64,000 nucleotides of DNA. It comes from an uncultured Pseudomonadota bacterium (lineage in GTDB: Bacteria > Pseudomonadota > Gammaproteobacteria > Methylococcales > Methylomonadaceae). Under the pieces are notes generated by a model. That model did no database searches. It worked only from the letters and a program-made list of their open reading frames with translations, and was not told where the DNA came from. A program made the translations under genes and the position numbers. The stretch spans positions 62,001 to 126,000 of the forward strand of contig CAIQDI010000024.1 in the NCBI GenBank assembly GCA_903870545.1. The letters run 5' to 3'. Of this stretch, positions 55,633 through 64,000 are shown piece after piece (the stretch's first letter is position 1; every line of letters starts with the position of its first letter).

Positions 55633-58560
55633 ATGTTAAATTATAAGTCTCTGTTAAACGCTAGCGCATGGATACTAGCTTTTTTTATTTCTAATGTTAG
55701 TGTCGCTAACGAAACCGTGCATTTGCAATTGCGTTGGCATCATCAATTTCAATTTGCCGGTTATTACGCTGCGCTAGAAAAAGGTTATTACGCGAACGCC
55801 GGTTTAGATGTTGTGATTCATGAAGGTTCGCCCGAAAAAACACCGGTTGATGAAGTAAAAAAAGACCATGCACAATACGGCGTGGCAAATAGTGAATTAC
55901 TTTATGAACGTCTACACGGTGCGCCTTTAGTGGCTTTGGCGGCAGTTTTTCAACATTCGCCCTCCGTGTTGTTAGCGCGTAAAGAAATTTTATCGCCTAG
56001 CGATTTAATCGGTAAAAAAGTGATGATGCTCAATAAATCGATGGATACGGATTTGTTGGCGATGTTGAGCAACGAAGGCGTGGATAAAAACAGTGTGGGT
56101 GTTTTGCCCAGCAGTTTTGAACTTCAGGATTTAATCGACGGTAAAGTCGATGCGTTTAATGGGTATCTCACCAGTGAAATCTATTTTCTGAAATGGCAAA
56201 AATTCCCTTTTACTGTTATCAATCCGCGTAATTACGGTGTGGATTTTTACAGTGATATTTTATTCACCACGGAAGATGAAATTCGCCGACATCCGAAACG
56301 AGTGGAAGCATTTCGGAAAGCGAGTATTGATGGCTGGACTTACGCGCTGGCACATCGAGACGAAATGATTGAATTACTGATTAACAAATACTACGTTGAA
56401 AAATCGCGTCGCCATTTAAGTTATGAAGCCGATGCAATCAGTCCGTTAGTCGTACCAGATTTAATTGAAATTGGTCACATGAACCCCGCACGCTGGCAAA
56501 CGATGGCTGAAACCTTTTTAAAAGCCGGCATGGTAAATCAAGACCAAGTCAATGAACGGTTGCCGGATTTTATGTATGATTCCTATATCAAACTCGATAA
56601 AGAACAACTGCAAAGTTATCTAATCGTCGCGGCGGCGGCAGTGAGTACGGTGATTTTTATCTTGTTGATTCTCATCGGCGCGTATAAATCTATGAAGCGA
56701 GAAAATAAGCAACGGCGCAAAATTTCTAACGCCTTGCTGCATCAAAGTAGTGATTTAGCGTTGCACAATCAAATTCTCAAAAAAGTCGGCAGCAATACCA
56801 TTGATTTACATACGCTGCATTTGCTGTTGACTGAGTTAGTTCGCGGCATCGAAATGCAACATTCTGAAATGTTGTGTTCGATTTTATTATTAAATCGTGA
56901 AACCAGACAATTACATCATGGTGCCGCACCGAGTTTGCCAGAATTTTATAATAACGCAATCGACGGTTTGACGATTGGAGACGGTGTTGGATCGTGTGGA
57001 ACAGCCGCATTTTCAGGGGAACGAGTCATTGTTGAAGATGTTTTAACTCATCCATATTGGACAAATTTTTTTGAATTGGTGAAATGCGCGAATCTGCGTT
57101 CGTGTTGGTCACAACCGATTAAAAATAGTCAGAATGAAGTGTTAGGCACCTTTGCGATTTATCATAAAAATCCGACCATACCTAAACAATCTGAATTGAT
57201 TTCGATTGAGCAATATGCGAATTTAGTGATGCTGATGATTGAACGTTACCGCGACGATACTAAAATTCAGCAGCTCGCCTTTTACGATCCCTTGACCAAT
57301 TTACCGAATCGCCGATTGATGTCAGAACGACTACGATATGGCATTGAAATTGGGCGACGTGAAAATAAACGCATGGCGTTATTGATGATGGATTTGGATA
57401 AATTCAAATCTGTGAATGATAATTTTGGACATTTAGCGGGCGACGAATTATTGATACAAGTCGCGCGGCGAATTCAAGGGCGATTGCGTGATGTCGATAC
57501 AGTGGCGCGTTTGGGCGGCGATGAATTTATTGTTTTACTGCAAGATATTGCTCATATTGACGATGCGGCGCGAGTAGCAGATTTAATTGTGCATGATTTA
57601 AGTCAACCCTTTCAATTGAATCAAAGTGATGCAGTACAAATTGGCGCAAGCATTGGAATTAGTCTATTTCCAGAACACGGTGACAATCCAGAATTGTTAA
57701 TCGATCACGCCGATACGGCACTTTATCATGCGAAAGACGCGGGACGTGGACGGTTTGCGTATTTTTCAGATGATTTGACTCATGCGGTGCGAGAACGAAT
57801 TGAGTTAGAAACGCGCTTACGTCGTGCGATTACTAATCACGAATTACGGCTGTATTATCAACCACAAGTAGACATTTTGACCGGTAAAATCGTGGGCGCA
57901 GAAGCGTTAATTCGTTGGCTCGATCCCAACGAAGGTTTAATTTCACCGAATAATTTTATTCCGTTAGCAGAAGAAACCGGTTTAATTGAAACGATTGGCG
58001 AATGGGTCGTTTATGAAGCGTGTCGCCAAGGTAAAATCTGGATGGATTTGGGGATTACTGAATTGACGATTGCGGTAAATGTATCGCCGGTTCAATTTCG
58101 CCGTTGTGATTTGAATGAATTGGTGATGAATGCGTTGCGCGATACGGGTTTTCCTGCCGAGCGATTAGAATTAGAATTAACCGAAAGTGGTCTAATGGAA
58201 AATCAGGAAAAAGTCGTTGCCATTCTTAATCAACTCCGAGCGCAAGGCGTTCGATTAGCGATTGATGATTTTGGCACCGGTTATTCATCGTTAGCGTATT
58301 TAAAATGCTTTCCGGTCAATGTGCTAAAAATCGACAAAAGTTTCATCGATGACATTCCGCAACTCAAAGACGACATGGAAATTACAGCGACGATTATTGC
58401 CATGGGTAAAATTTTAGGTTTCAAAGTGTTGGCAGAAGGCGTTGAAACACCGGAACAGTTGGCTTTTTTAGAGCAAAAAGGCTGTGATATTTATCAAGGT
58501 TATATTAAAAGTAAACCGTTACCTGCTGATGATTTCTTGAAATTGTTGCAGGCGGATTAA
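55633..58560 (+). CDS. THI5-like sensor with GAF, GGDEF and EAL domains
   Basis: The 975-residue protein has a signal peptide (LLNASAWILAFFISNVSVA), a periplasmic THI5/NMT1-like solute-binding domain (LQLRWHHQFQFAGYYAALEKGYY; about 28-330), a membrane helix (about 335-357), a GAF domain (about 395-540), a GGDEF domain with intact ARLGGDEFIVLL, and an EAL domain with intact AEALIRWLDP and DDFGTGYSSLAYL. Both c-di-GMP synthase and hydrolase motifs are complete, so either activity could dominate according to ligand. THI5-type domains bind pyrimidine or thiamine-related small molecules in other proteins; the ligand here is unknown. It follows the YgiQ gene by 32 bp. Confidence 0.94.
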   Translation: MLNYKSLLNASAWILAFFISNVSVANETVHLQLRWHHQFQFAGYYAALEKGYYANAGLDVVIHEGSPEKTPVDEVKKDHAQYGVANSELLYERLHGAPLVALAAVFQHSPSVLLARKEILSPSDLIGKKVMMLNKSMDTDLLAMLSNEGVDKNSVGVLPSSFELQDLIDGKVDAFNGYLTSEIYFLKWQKFPFTVINPRNYGVDFYSDILFTTEDEIRRHPKRVEAFRKASIDGWTYALAHRDEMIELLINKYYVEKSRRHLSYEADAISPLVVPDLIEIGHMNPARWQTMAETFLKAGMVNQDQVNERLPDFMYDSYIKLDKEQLQSYLIVAAAAVSTVIFILLILIGAYKSMKRENKQRRKISNALLHQSSDLALHNQILKKVGSNTIDLHTLHLLLTELVRGIEMQHSEMLCSILLLNRETRQLHHGAAPSLPEFYNNAIDGLTIGDGVGSCGTAAFSGERVIVEDVLTHPYWTNFFELVKCANLRSCWSQPIKNSQNEVLGTFAIYHKNPTIPKQSELISIEQYANLVMLMIERYRDDTKIQQLAFYDPLTNLPNRRLMSERLRYGIEIGRRENKRMALLMMDLDKFKSVNDNFGHLAGDELLIQVARRIQGRLRDVDTVARLGGDEFIVLLQDIAHIDDAARVADLIVHDLSQPFQLNQSDAVQIGASIGISLFPEHGDNPELLIDHADTALYHAKDAGRGRFAYFSDDLTHAVRERIELETRLRRAITNHELRLYYQPQVDILTGKIVGAEALIRWLDPNEGLISPNNFIPLAEETGLIETIGEWVVYEACRQGKIWMDLGITELTIAVNVSPVQFRRCDLNELVMNALRDTGFPAERLELELTESGLMENQEKVVAILNQLRAQGVRLAIDDFGTGYSSLAYLKCFPVNVLKIDKSFIDDIPQLKDDMEITATIIAMGKILGFKVLAEGVETPEQLAFLEQKGCDIYQGYIKSKPLPADDFLKLLQAD

Positions 58561-58591
58561 GTAAAATTTTTTTATTATTTGGATTAAAAAC

Positions 58592-61384
58592 ATGACTATA
58601 GATTATAAAAAAACGCTGAATTTACCCAGCACGGGTTTTGCGATGAAAGGCAATTTAGCGCAACGTGAACCCGAACAATTGAAAAAATGGCAAACCGCCG
58701 CGTTGTATGAACAAATTCGTGACGCAGCGAAAGATTGTCCGAAATTCATTTTGCACGATGGTCCGCCGTATGCGAATGGCGAAATTCACATTGGTCACGC
58801 CGTTAATAAGGTGTTGAAAGATTTTATTTTGAAATCGAAAACGTTAAGCGGTTTTGACGCGCCTTATGTGCCAGGTTGGGATTGCCACGGCTTGCCGATT
58901 GAATTGCAAGTTGAAAAGAAAATTGGCAAAGCAGGCGCGAAAGTGTCACCGCACGTTTTCCGAAATGCGTGCCGCGAATATGCCGCCAAACAAGTTGAAA
59001 TCCAAAAAGAAGCCTTTGTACGATTGGGCATTTTTGGCGATTGGCAAAATCCGTATTTAACAATGGATTTTGCCTTTGAAGCTGACATTGTGCGCTCGTT
59101 AGGAAAAATTGTGGCAAATGGTCACATTGTTAAAGGTGCAAAACCGGTTCATTGGTGTACCGATTGCGGTTCAGCGTTAGCCGAAGCCGAAGTGGAACAC
59201 GAAGACAAGCATTCGCCCGCGATTGACGTGCGTTTTGCAGCGGTAGATTCGGCGGAATTTTTGTTGAATTTTAGTTCGTCACAAGGTCACGGCAAAGTTT
59301 CCGTGGTGATTTGGACAACGACACCGTGGACTTTGCCAGCGAATCAAGCGGTGGCGTTAAATCCAGAATTGACTTACGTTTTGGTTCAGCATCGCGACGA
59401 GCGTTTGGTTTTGGCGCAAGATTTAGTGGAATCGGCGATGCTTCGTTACGGCAATTTGGATTACACCATTTTGGCGGAGTGTGAAGGGTTGGCGTTAGAA
59501 AATCAGCTTTTACAACATCCATTTTATGCGCGTCACGTCCCGATTGTTTTGGGCGATCACGTTACAACTGACGCTGGAACCGGGGCAGTTCATACCGCGC
59601 CTGCTCACGGTCAAGAAGATTACATTGTCGGACGGGTTTATGATTTGCCAGTCGATTGTCCGGTCGGTGGCGACGGCGTATTTTTATCAACCACCGAAAT
59701 TTTCGCTGGCGAACACGTTTTCAAAGCCAACGCTCATGTTTTAGACGTTCTGCATGAACGCGGCGCGTTGGTGCATCAACAAACGATTTTGCACAGTTAC
59801 CCGCATTGCTGGCGACACCACACACCAATTATTTTCCGCGCCACGCCACAATGGTTTATTTCGATGAACCAAAAACAGTTGCGCGAACAAGCTCTTGCGG
59901 AAGTGAAAAAAGTCGCGTGGTTGCCCGAATGGGGTCAAGCGCGAATTGAAAGCATGATGGAAAATCGTCCTGATTGGTGTATTTCGCGCCAACGGACGTG
60001 GGGCGTGCCGATTGCATTTTTTGTGCATAAAGAAACCGGCGAATTGCATCCGCGCACCGCTGAATTGATTGAACAAGTCGCACAACGCATTGAAAAATCG
60101 GGCATTGATGCGTGGTTTGATGCCACTGCCGCTGAATTTTTAGGCGACGAAGCGAGCGATTACGACAAAATGACCGACACGCTCGATGTGTGGTTTGATT
60201 CGGGCGTGACGCACGCAGCGGTTTTGAATCGTCGTGAACAATTGCAATTCCCCGCTGATTTATATTTGGAAGGTTCCGACCAACATCGTGGCTGGTTTCA
60301 ATCGTCGTTGTTGGCATCGGTTGCCATGAATGGCGTTGCGCCGTACAAAACCGTTTTGACGCATGGTTTTACGGTCGATGCGAAAGGCGAAAAAATGTCG
60401 AAATCAAAAGGCAACGTTATTCCGCCCCAATCGGTGATGAAAAGTTTGGGCGCGGACGTGTTGCGTTTGTGGATTGCATCGACCGATTATCGCGGCGAAA
60501 TGCGCGTTTCAGACGAAATTTTAGAACGTACGTCGGACGGTTATCGTCGTTTGCGAAATACCGCGCGTTTCTTGTTGTCGAATTTGAATGATTTCAATCC
60601 TACCGAAGATTTGGTTGAAACGGCGAAATTGTTGCCGCTCGACCGTTGGGTTTTGGATAGCGCGTTGACGTTACAAAACGAAGTGAAAGCGGCTTACGAA
60701 AATTACCAATTTCAAACAGTTTTCCAAAAAGTACATCATTTTTGCGTGATTGATTTGGGCAGTTTTTATTTGGATATTATCAAAGACCGCCAATACACCG
60801 CCAAAACCGATGGTTTGGCGCGACGTTCCGCACAAACTGCAATGTTCCACGTTTTAGAAGCATTGACGCGCTGGCTTGCGCCGATTTTGAGTTATACGGC
60901 GGAAGAAATTTGGCAACATTTGCCCGCCGTTGGCAATCGCCCCGAATCGGTATTTTTAACAACGTGGTACGAAGATTTAACGGCGTTAGATTCGGATGCA
61001 GAATTCAATCATGATTTTTGGCAAACGGTGATGACGGTTCGTTCTGAAGTCAGTCAAGCCCTTGAACACAGCCGCACAACCAAAGAAATTGGTTCGTCTT
61101 TGGCGGCAAATGTGGAATTGGAATGTGACGCGAAAACCTTTGAAACGCTGGATAAATTGGGCGACGAATTACGTTTTGTATTTATTACCTCGGACGCGAA
61201 AATTACAAAATCGGATGGGGCGGATTATCAAGTCAAAATCAAAGTCACGCCATCAACCGAACAAAAATGCGTGCGTTGCTGGCATCAACGTTCTGACGTA
61301 GGTTCACACGCTGAACATCCCGAATTATGTGGACGTTGCGTTGAAAATATCGTGGGCGAAGGTGAAAAACGTCTTTATGCCTAA
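58592..61384 (+). CDS. ileS: Isoleucyl-tRNA synthetase
   Basis: It charges tRNA-Ile. The 930-residue class I synthetase has the HIGH motif in [12 protein letters not shown], the editing domain with [17 protein letters not shown] and the [10 protein letters not shown] stretch, the KMSKS loop in [11 protein letters not shown], and a C-terminal zinc-binding segment with CVRCW and CGRC. The length and order match bacterial type 1 IleRS. lspA overlaps its end by 8 bp. Confidence 0.98.
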   Translation: MTIDYKKTLNLPSTGFAMKGNLAQREPEQLKKWQTAALYEQIRDAAKDCPKFILHDGPPYANGEIHIGHAVNKVLKDFILKSKTLSGFDAPYVPGWDCHGLPIELQVEKKIGKAGAKVSPHVFRNACREYAAKQVEIQKEAFVRLGIFGDWQNPYLTMDFAFEADIVRSLGKIVANGHIVKGAKPVHWCTDCGSALAEAEVEHEDKHSPAIDVRFAAVDSAEFLLNFSSSQGHGKVSVVIWTTTPWTLPANQAVALNPELTYVLVQHRDERLVLAQDLVESAMLRYGNLDYTILAECEGLALENQLLQHPFYARHVPIVLGDHVTTDAGTGAVHTAPAHGQEDYIVGRVYDLPVDCPVGGDGVFLSTTEIFAGEHVFKANAHVLDVLHERGALVHQQTILHSYPHCWRHHTPIIFRATPQWFISMNQKQLREQALAEVKKVAWLPEWGQARIESMMENRPDWCISRQRTWGVPIAFFVHKETGELHPRTAELIEQVAQRIEKSGIDAWFDATAAEFLGDEASDYDKMTDTLDVWFDSGVTHAAVLNRREQLQFPADLYLEGSDQHRGWFQSSLLASVAMNGVAPYKTVLTHGFTVDAKGEKMSKSKGNVIPPQSVMKSLGADVLRLWIASTDYRGEMRVSDEILERTSDGYRRLRNTARFLLSNLNDFNPTEDLVETAKLLPLDRWVLDSALTLQNEVKAAYENYQFQTVFQKVHHFCVIDLGSFYLDIIKDRQYTAKTDGLARRSAQTAMFHVLEALTRWLAPILSYTAEEIWQHLPAVGNRPESVFLTTWYEDLTALDSDAEFNHDFWQTVMTVRSEVSQALEHSRTTKEIGSSLAANVELECDAKTFETLDKLGDELRFVFITSDAKITKSDGADYQVKIKVTPSTEQKCVRCWHQRSDVGSHAEHPELCGRCVENIVGEGEKRLYA

Positions 61385-61859
61385 GTTTTCCAAACACAAA
61401 TGGTTGTGGCTTTCCGCGTTAGCAATTGGTTTAGACCAAGCCAGTAAATTAGCGGTTGATAAATCGTTTTCGCTTTATGAATCGATGGCGGTGATGCCGT
61501 TTTTCAATCTAACTTACGTTCACAACACCGGCGCGGCGTTTAGTTTTTTGAGTGAAGCGGGCGGCTGGCAACGGTGGTTTTTTGCGGCATTAGCAATTGT
61601 GATGAGTACGATTATGACGATTTGGCTAACTCGTTTGAAAGAAAATGAAACTTTGTTAGCGGTGTCGTTGTCGCTGATTTTAGGTGGCGCGATGGGCAAT
61701 TTAATCGACCGGTTGGCTTACGGTTATGTGATTGATTTTCTCGATGTGTATTACGGAACCTATCATTGGCCAGCGTTTAATATCGCTGATTCTGCGATTA
61801 CGATTGGCGTGGCGTTAATGTTGGTAGAATCATTCAAGTCACAGGAAAAAAAAGCATGA
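61377..61859 (+). CDS. lspA: Lipoprotein signal peptidase (signal peptidase II)
   Basis: It cleaves the signal peptide from prolipoproteins in the inner membrane. The ATG at 61377 gives 160 residues, [20 protein letters not shown], with four membrane helices. The catalytic aspartates are in [16 protein letters not shown] and [11 protein letters not shown]. The frame is open back to 61329, but that part lies within ileS. ileS-lspA is the standard order. Confidence 0.96.
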   Translation: MPKFSKHKWLWLSALAIGLDQASKLAVDKSFSLYESMAVMPFFNLTYVHNTGAAFSFLSEAGGWQRWFFAALAIVMSTIMTIWLTRLKENETLLAVSLSLILGGAMGNLIDRLAYGYVIDFLDVYYGTYHWPAFNIADSAITIGVALMLVESFKSQEKKA

Positions 61860-62392
61860 AAACACGCGACCGAAGACACGGTTTAACCGTCGTCAACACC
61901 GGCGAAGGCAAAGGTAAATCATCCAGCGCGTTTGGCATGGTATTTCGGGCGGCGGGTTGGGAAATGAACGTGTGCGTGATTCAATTTATCAAAGGGCAAT
62001 GGCAAACGGGCGAACAAAAAGCCGCTGCATTGTTTGACAATATTGAATGGCACGCGCTGGGCGACGGCTTTACTTGGGACACGAAAAATCCTGAACAAGA
62101 TATTAAAACCAGCCGTGAAATTTGGGACTTTGCGAAAGCGCAGATTTTGTCGGAAAAGTTTGATGTTGTGTTGCTCGATGAAATTAACTATTGTTGTGGC
62201 TACGGTTGGATTTCAGGACAAGAAATTGCCGACTTTATTACCGAAGAAAAGCCGTCGTGGTTGCATTTAATTTTGACGGGACGAAATGCGTCGCTCGAGG
62301 TGATTGCAGTAGCGGACACGGTCACTGAAATGACCAAAGTGAAACACGTTTTTGAGCAAGGTGTGAAAGCAGAGCAGGGCATCGATTTTTAA
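61856..62392 (+). CDS. cobO: Cob(I)yrinic acid a,c-diamide adenosyltransferase
   Basis: It adenosylates corrinoids in cobalamin synthesis or salvage. The 178 residues contain the P-loop NTGEGKGKSSSAFG, VIQFIKGQWQTGE, VVLLDEINYCCGYGWI and LTGRNAS, the CobO/BtuR family pattern. The start overlaps lspA by 4 bp, so it is a third gene of the ileS-lspA unit. No other cobalamin gene is in the window. Confidence 0.95.
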   Translation: MKTRDRRHGLTVVNTGEGKGKSSSAFGMVFRAAGWEMNVCVIQFIKGQWQTGEQKAAALFDNIEWHALGDGFTWDTKNPEQDIKTSREIWDFAKAQILSEKFDVVLLDEINYCCGYGWISGQEIADFITEEKPSWLHLILTGRNASLEVIAVADTVTEMTKVKHVFEQGVKAEQGIDF

Positions 62393-62410
62393 AACAACGA
62401 GGAGTTATTT

Positions 62411-62800
62411 ATGAGTGAAGAAGTAAAAGAACCGATGATTAGCAGCACCATGAAAATTGTGATTGCCGTTGTAGGCGTTTTTGTGATGGGTTTTGCGCTG
62501 GTTGGCGCAAGTAAACAAAAAACCGTGGTCGAAATGGAAGCGGAATCGATGATTCGCAATTACGCTAACATTCAAGGCATGGCGAATCAGAAATGTCCGG
62601 CAGCAATTGAAAGTGCAACGGGCGAACAAGTCTTTTTCCCCAGTAAAACAGAAAGTGATAAAAACACTTACATTACGTTAATGTGGGAAGGTGAAAATAC
62701 CGCGAACGGTGGCTTTAAAAACGCTAGTTGTACGTTAAAAGCCTCATTGGGCGGTATTTCGGAATTGGTTGTTGATGGTAAAGCGATTATCAAAAAGTAA
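62411..62800 (+). CDS. Small membrane-anchored protein, function unknown
   Basis: A cytoplasmic N-terminus of about 14 residues, one membrane helix (KIVIAVVGVFVMGFALVGA) and a periplasmic domain of about 95 residues make up the 129-residue protein. The periplasmic part has two cysteines (NQKCPAAI and NASCTLKA) that could form a disulfide, and a beta-rich C-terminus (LGGISELVVDGKAIIK). The layout resembles a small pilin-like or copper-chaperone-like protein but no family was recognised. It has a good ribosome site (GAGGAG) 18 bp after cobO. Confidence 0.7.
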   Translation: MSEEVKEPMISSTMKIVIAVVGVFVMGFALVGASKQKTVVEMEAESMIRNYANIQGMANQKCPAAIESATGEQVFFPSKTESDKNTYITLMWEGENTANGGFKNASCTLKASLGGISELVVDGKAIIKK

Positions 62801-62812
62801 TCATTACATGAC

Positions 62813-62853
62813 GGGAGTACAAACCTTGATTTGTATGTTTGTACTCCTATTTT
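62813..62853. terminator. Convergent hairpin terminator
   Basis: The arms gggagtacaaac (62813-62824) and gtttgtactcct (62837-62848) enclose 12 bases and are followed by ATTTTCC. It overlaps the stop codon of the minus-strand EF-hand gene. Confidence 0.7.
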
Positions 62854-63251
62854 CCTAGTTCAATTCGTTGGTCGTTGTCCTTATCTGCCTCGGTGAACCA
62901 TTTCAAACGTGATTGGTTGTATTCTTGTTCACTGATTTGTGCGTCTTTATTTTCGTCCAATTTATCAAATACTCGTTGTCCCACTTCTGCACCTGAATCT
63001 GTGGTGGTGGAATGTGAATGTTCTGCGTAACGCTGCAAAAATTCCTGTTGTTCAATGGCATGATCGCCGTCTATATCCATCGTTTTAAAGCGTTCAGCGG
63101 CGGATTCTAAAAACTCTTCTTGCGTGACCACGCGATCACCATTGTGATCAAATTTTTCAATCATATACGCATTTTTTGCCGCTTCTTCCGCGTGAGCCGT
63201 TGAAAAAATAGCTAAAAAGAAACTTATTATTAACCACACATTTTTTTTCAT
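62847..63251 (-). CDS. Exported EF-hand calcium-binding protein
   Basis: The ATG at 63251 gives 134 residues with signal peptide (KKNVWLIISFFLAIFSTAHA); the longer TTG reading adds five residues ahead of it. Four EF-hand-like loops follow: DHNGDRVVTQEEF, DIDGDHAIEQQEF, DENKDAQISEQEY and DKDNDQRIELGK. The loops keep Asp at positions 1, 3 or 5 and Glu at 12 in most cases. A periplasmic calcium-binding role is likely. It overlaps no other gene but starts 12 bp after the stop of the helical-repeat gene, probably in the same transcript. Confidence 0.88.
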   Translation of the reverse strand: MKKNVWLIISFFLAIFSTAHAEEAAKNAYMIEKFDHNGDRVVTQEEFLESAAERFKTMDIDGDHAIEQQEFLQRYAEHSHSTTTDSGAEVGQRVFDKLDENKDAQISEQEYNQSRLKWFTEADKDNDQRIELGK

Positions 63252-63262
63252 AAATAAAGCTC

Positions 63263-64000
63263 TCAATTCAATAACCCGCCGACTTCAGCGAGTTGGTTAA
63301 TTTCAATATTCAAATCTGTTTTCAGCGTAGGCGATTGAATGGTGGTTAGCAGATTATTCGCGGCTTTGATTTGGAAACCGTGCAAGTATTGCCGAATAAT
63401 GACCGTTAAAATGGCATCTTTTTCCGCCGATGTCGGTAAACTCGTCAACGCATTTTGGATGGTAACGGTTAATGTTTGGATTTTGTTGGTGTTTTTTATT
63501 TTTCCGTAATAACTCACTAAACGACTTGCTACGATAGATTTTTCTGCCGCTGTCGGTAATTCGTCAGCCAGAATTTTCTCACTCACCACTACTAATGCGT
63601 TTGCTGTTGCGGGCGAATAATCGGCAATAGAAATAGCGGACAAAGCCTTATAAACTGGCTTGTGTAGCGATTTGTGTAATTCCAACGCATTAGAAATAAA
63701 TCCGGCTTTAAGAGACGCGCTAATAGCTTGATACAACCACAAATCATAATGCTCTTTCACGTCAAATTCGGTAAAGATATTCAACCCGTTTTTCCACTGA
63801 TTACACGCGGCATAACTAATGGCTAACGCGCTTAACGTTTCTGGTCTGAGTTGCGGTATGAGTGGCGCGGTGCTATTCAGCCATTGTGCGGCGGCGGTTT
63901 CATTGTTAATTTCTTGATATGCACGCGCCACGACTATGCGTAATTGAACTTGTGTATTGGCATCCGTAATCGGTGTGAGCATCGAGTTTACTCTGTTGAA
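63263..64000 (-). CDS. Helical-repeat (TPR-like) protein, C-terminal part
   Basis: The frame remains open to the right edge of the window, so the N-terminus lies outside. An ATG at 63982 exists but the six upstream codons contain no stop and the repeat pattern starts immediately, so it is treated as a partial gene. The visible part is a series of antiparallel helix pairs (VVARAYQEINNETAAAQWL, LSALAISYAACNQWKNGLNIF, AISASLKAGFISNALELH, ILTVIIRQYLHGFQIKAANNLL), consistent with a TPR or HEAT-like scaffold. No function can be assigned. Confidence 0.75.
   Translation of the reverse strand, partial: FNRVNSMLTPITDANTQVQLRIVVARAYQEINNETAAAQWLNSTAPLIPQLRPETLSALAISYAACNQWKNGLNIFTEFDVKEHYDLWLYQAISASLKAGFISNALELHKSLHKPVYKALSAISIADYSPATANALVVVSEKILADELPTAAEKSIVASRLVSYYGKIKNTNKIQTLTVTIQNALTSLPTSAEKDAILTVIIRQYLHGFQIKAANNLLTTIQSPTLKTDLNIEINQLAEVGGLLN

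Overview
The window reads as chromosome of a gammaproteobacterium with moderately AT-rich DNA. Housekeeping proteins (FtsH, GlmM, SecG, DnaK, HslUV, CarAB, IleS, LolA/C/D, PBP1b, Fur) look gammaproteobacterial, and several gene pairs keep the order known from that class: secG with tRNA-Leu(GAG), nudJ with mnmA, ileS with lspA, hslV with hslU, grpE with dnaK. A sulfur-handling encapsulin locus and several c-di-GMP proteins would fit a sulfur-oxidising or Thiotrichales-like lineage, but genus cannot be fixed from sequence reading alone.

Layout. 1-684 is the trailer end of a type I-E-like CRISPR array (28-bp repeats, 33-bp spacers, degenerate last repeat); leader and cas genes must lie off the left edge. 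854-5910 is the most distinctive block: a degenerate EAL-domain protein, an EpsC/SrpH-type serine O-acetyltransferase, an IS1-type zinc-ribbon remnant, a family 2A encapsulin shell (SrpI-like) and its cysteine desulfurase cargo with a long disordered N-terminal loading region. A MarR regulator, a small exported helical protein and two tandem paralogous secreted beta-helix proteins follow (5977-11286).

11443-19090 is housekeeping: rsmD, lolD, one lolC-type permease and fur on the minus strand, hslVU on the plus strand, grpE-dnaK on the minus strand behind a near-consensus sigma-32 promoter. 19214-27737 is accessory: a type II toxin-antitoxin pair placed behind a duplicated copy of the start of the next gene, a 994-residue FG-GAP/RTX secreted protein, a GH17-like glycosidase, a D-Ala-D-Ala carboxypeptidase and a large HelD/UvrD-like SF1 helicase.

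27847-44933 is again mostly core: carAB, greA, yhbY, rlmE, ftsH, glmM, secG, tRNA-Leu, mrcB, lolA, an outer-membrane barrel, slyD, fabI, two identical tRNA-Phe genes and nudJ. 44926-58560 holds mnmA, then a tightly overlapping signalling series: a 1512-residue hybrid histidine kinase, a REC-HD-GYP phosphodiesterase, two tandem spermidine-synthase-like proteins and a YgiQ radical SAM protein, followed by a THI5-GAF-GGDEF-EAL sensor. 58592-62392 is ileS-lspA-cobO. The window closes with a small membrane-anchored protein, a secreted EF-hand protein and a truncated helical-repeat gene.

The strongest system-level observation is the encapsulin block: serine acetyltransferase supplies the cysteine precursor, cysteine desulfurase removes sulfur from cysteine, and the shell can sequester that sulfur. 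A 20-bp element upstream of both the degenerate EAL gene and the acetyltransferase suggests the EAL protein may belong to the same regulon.
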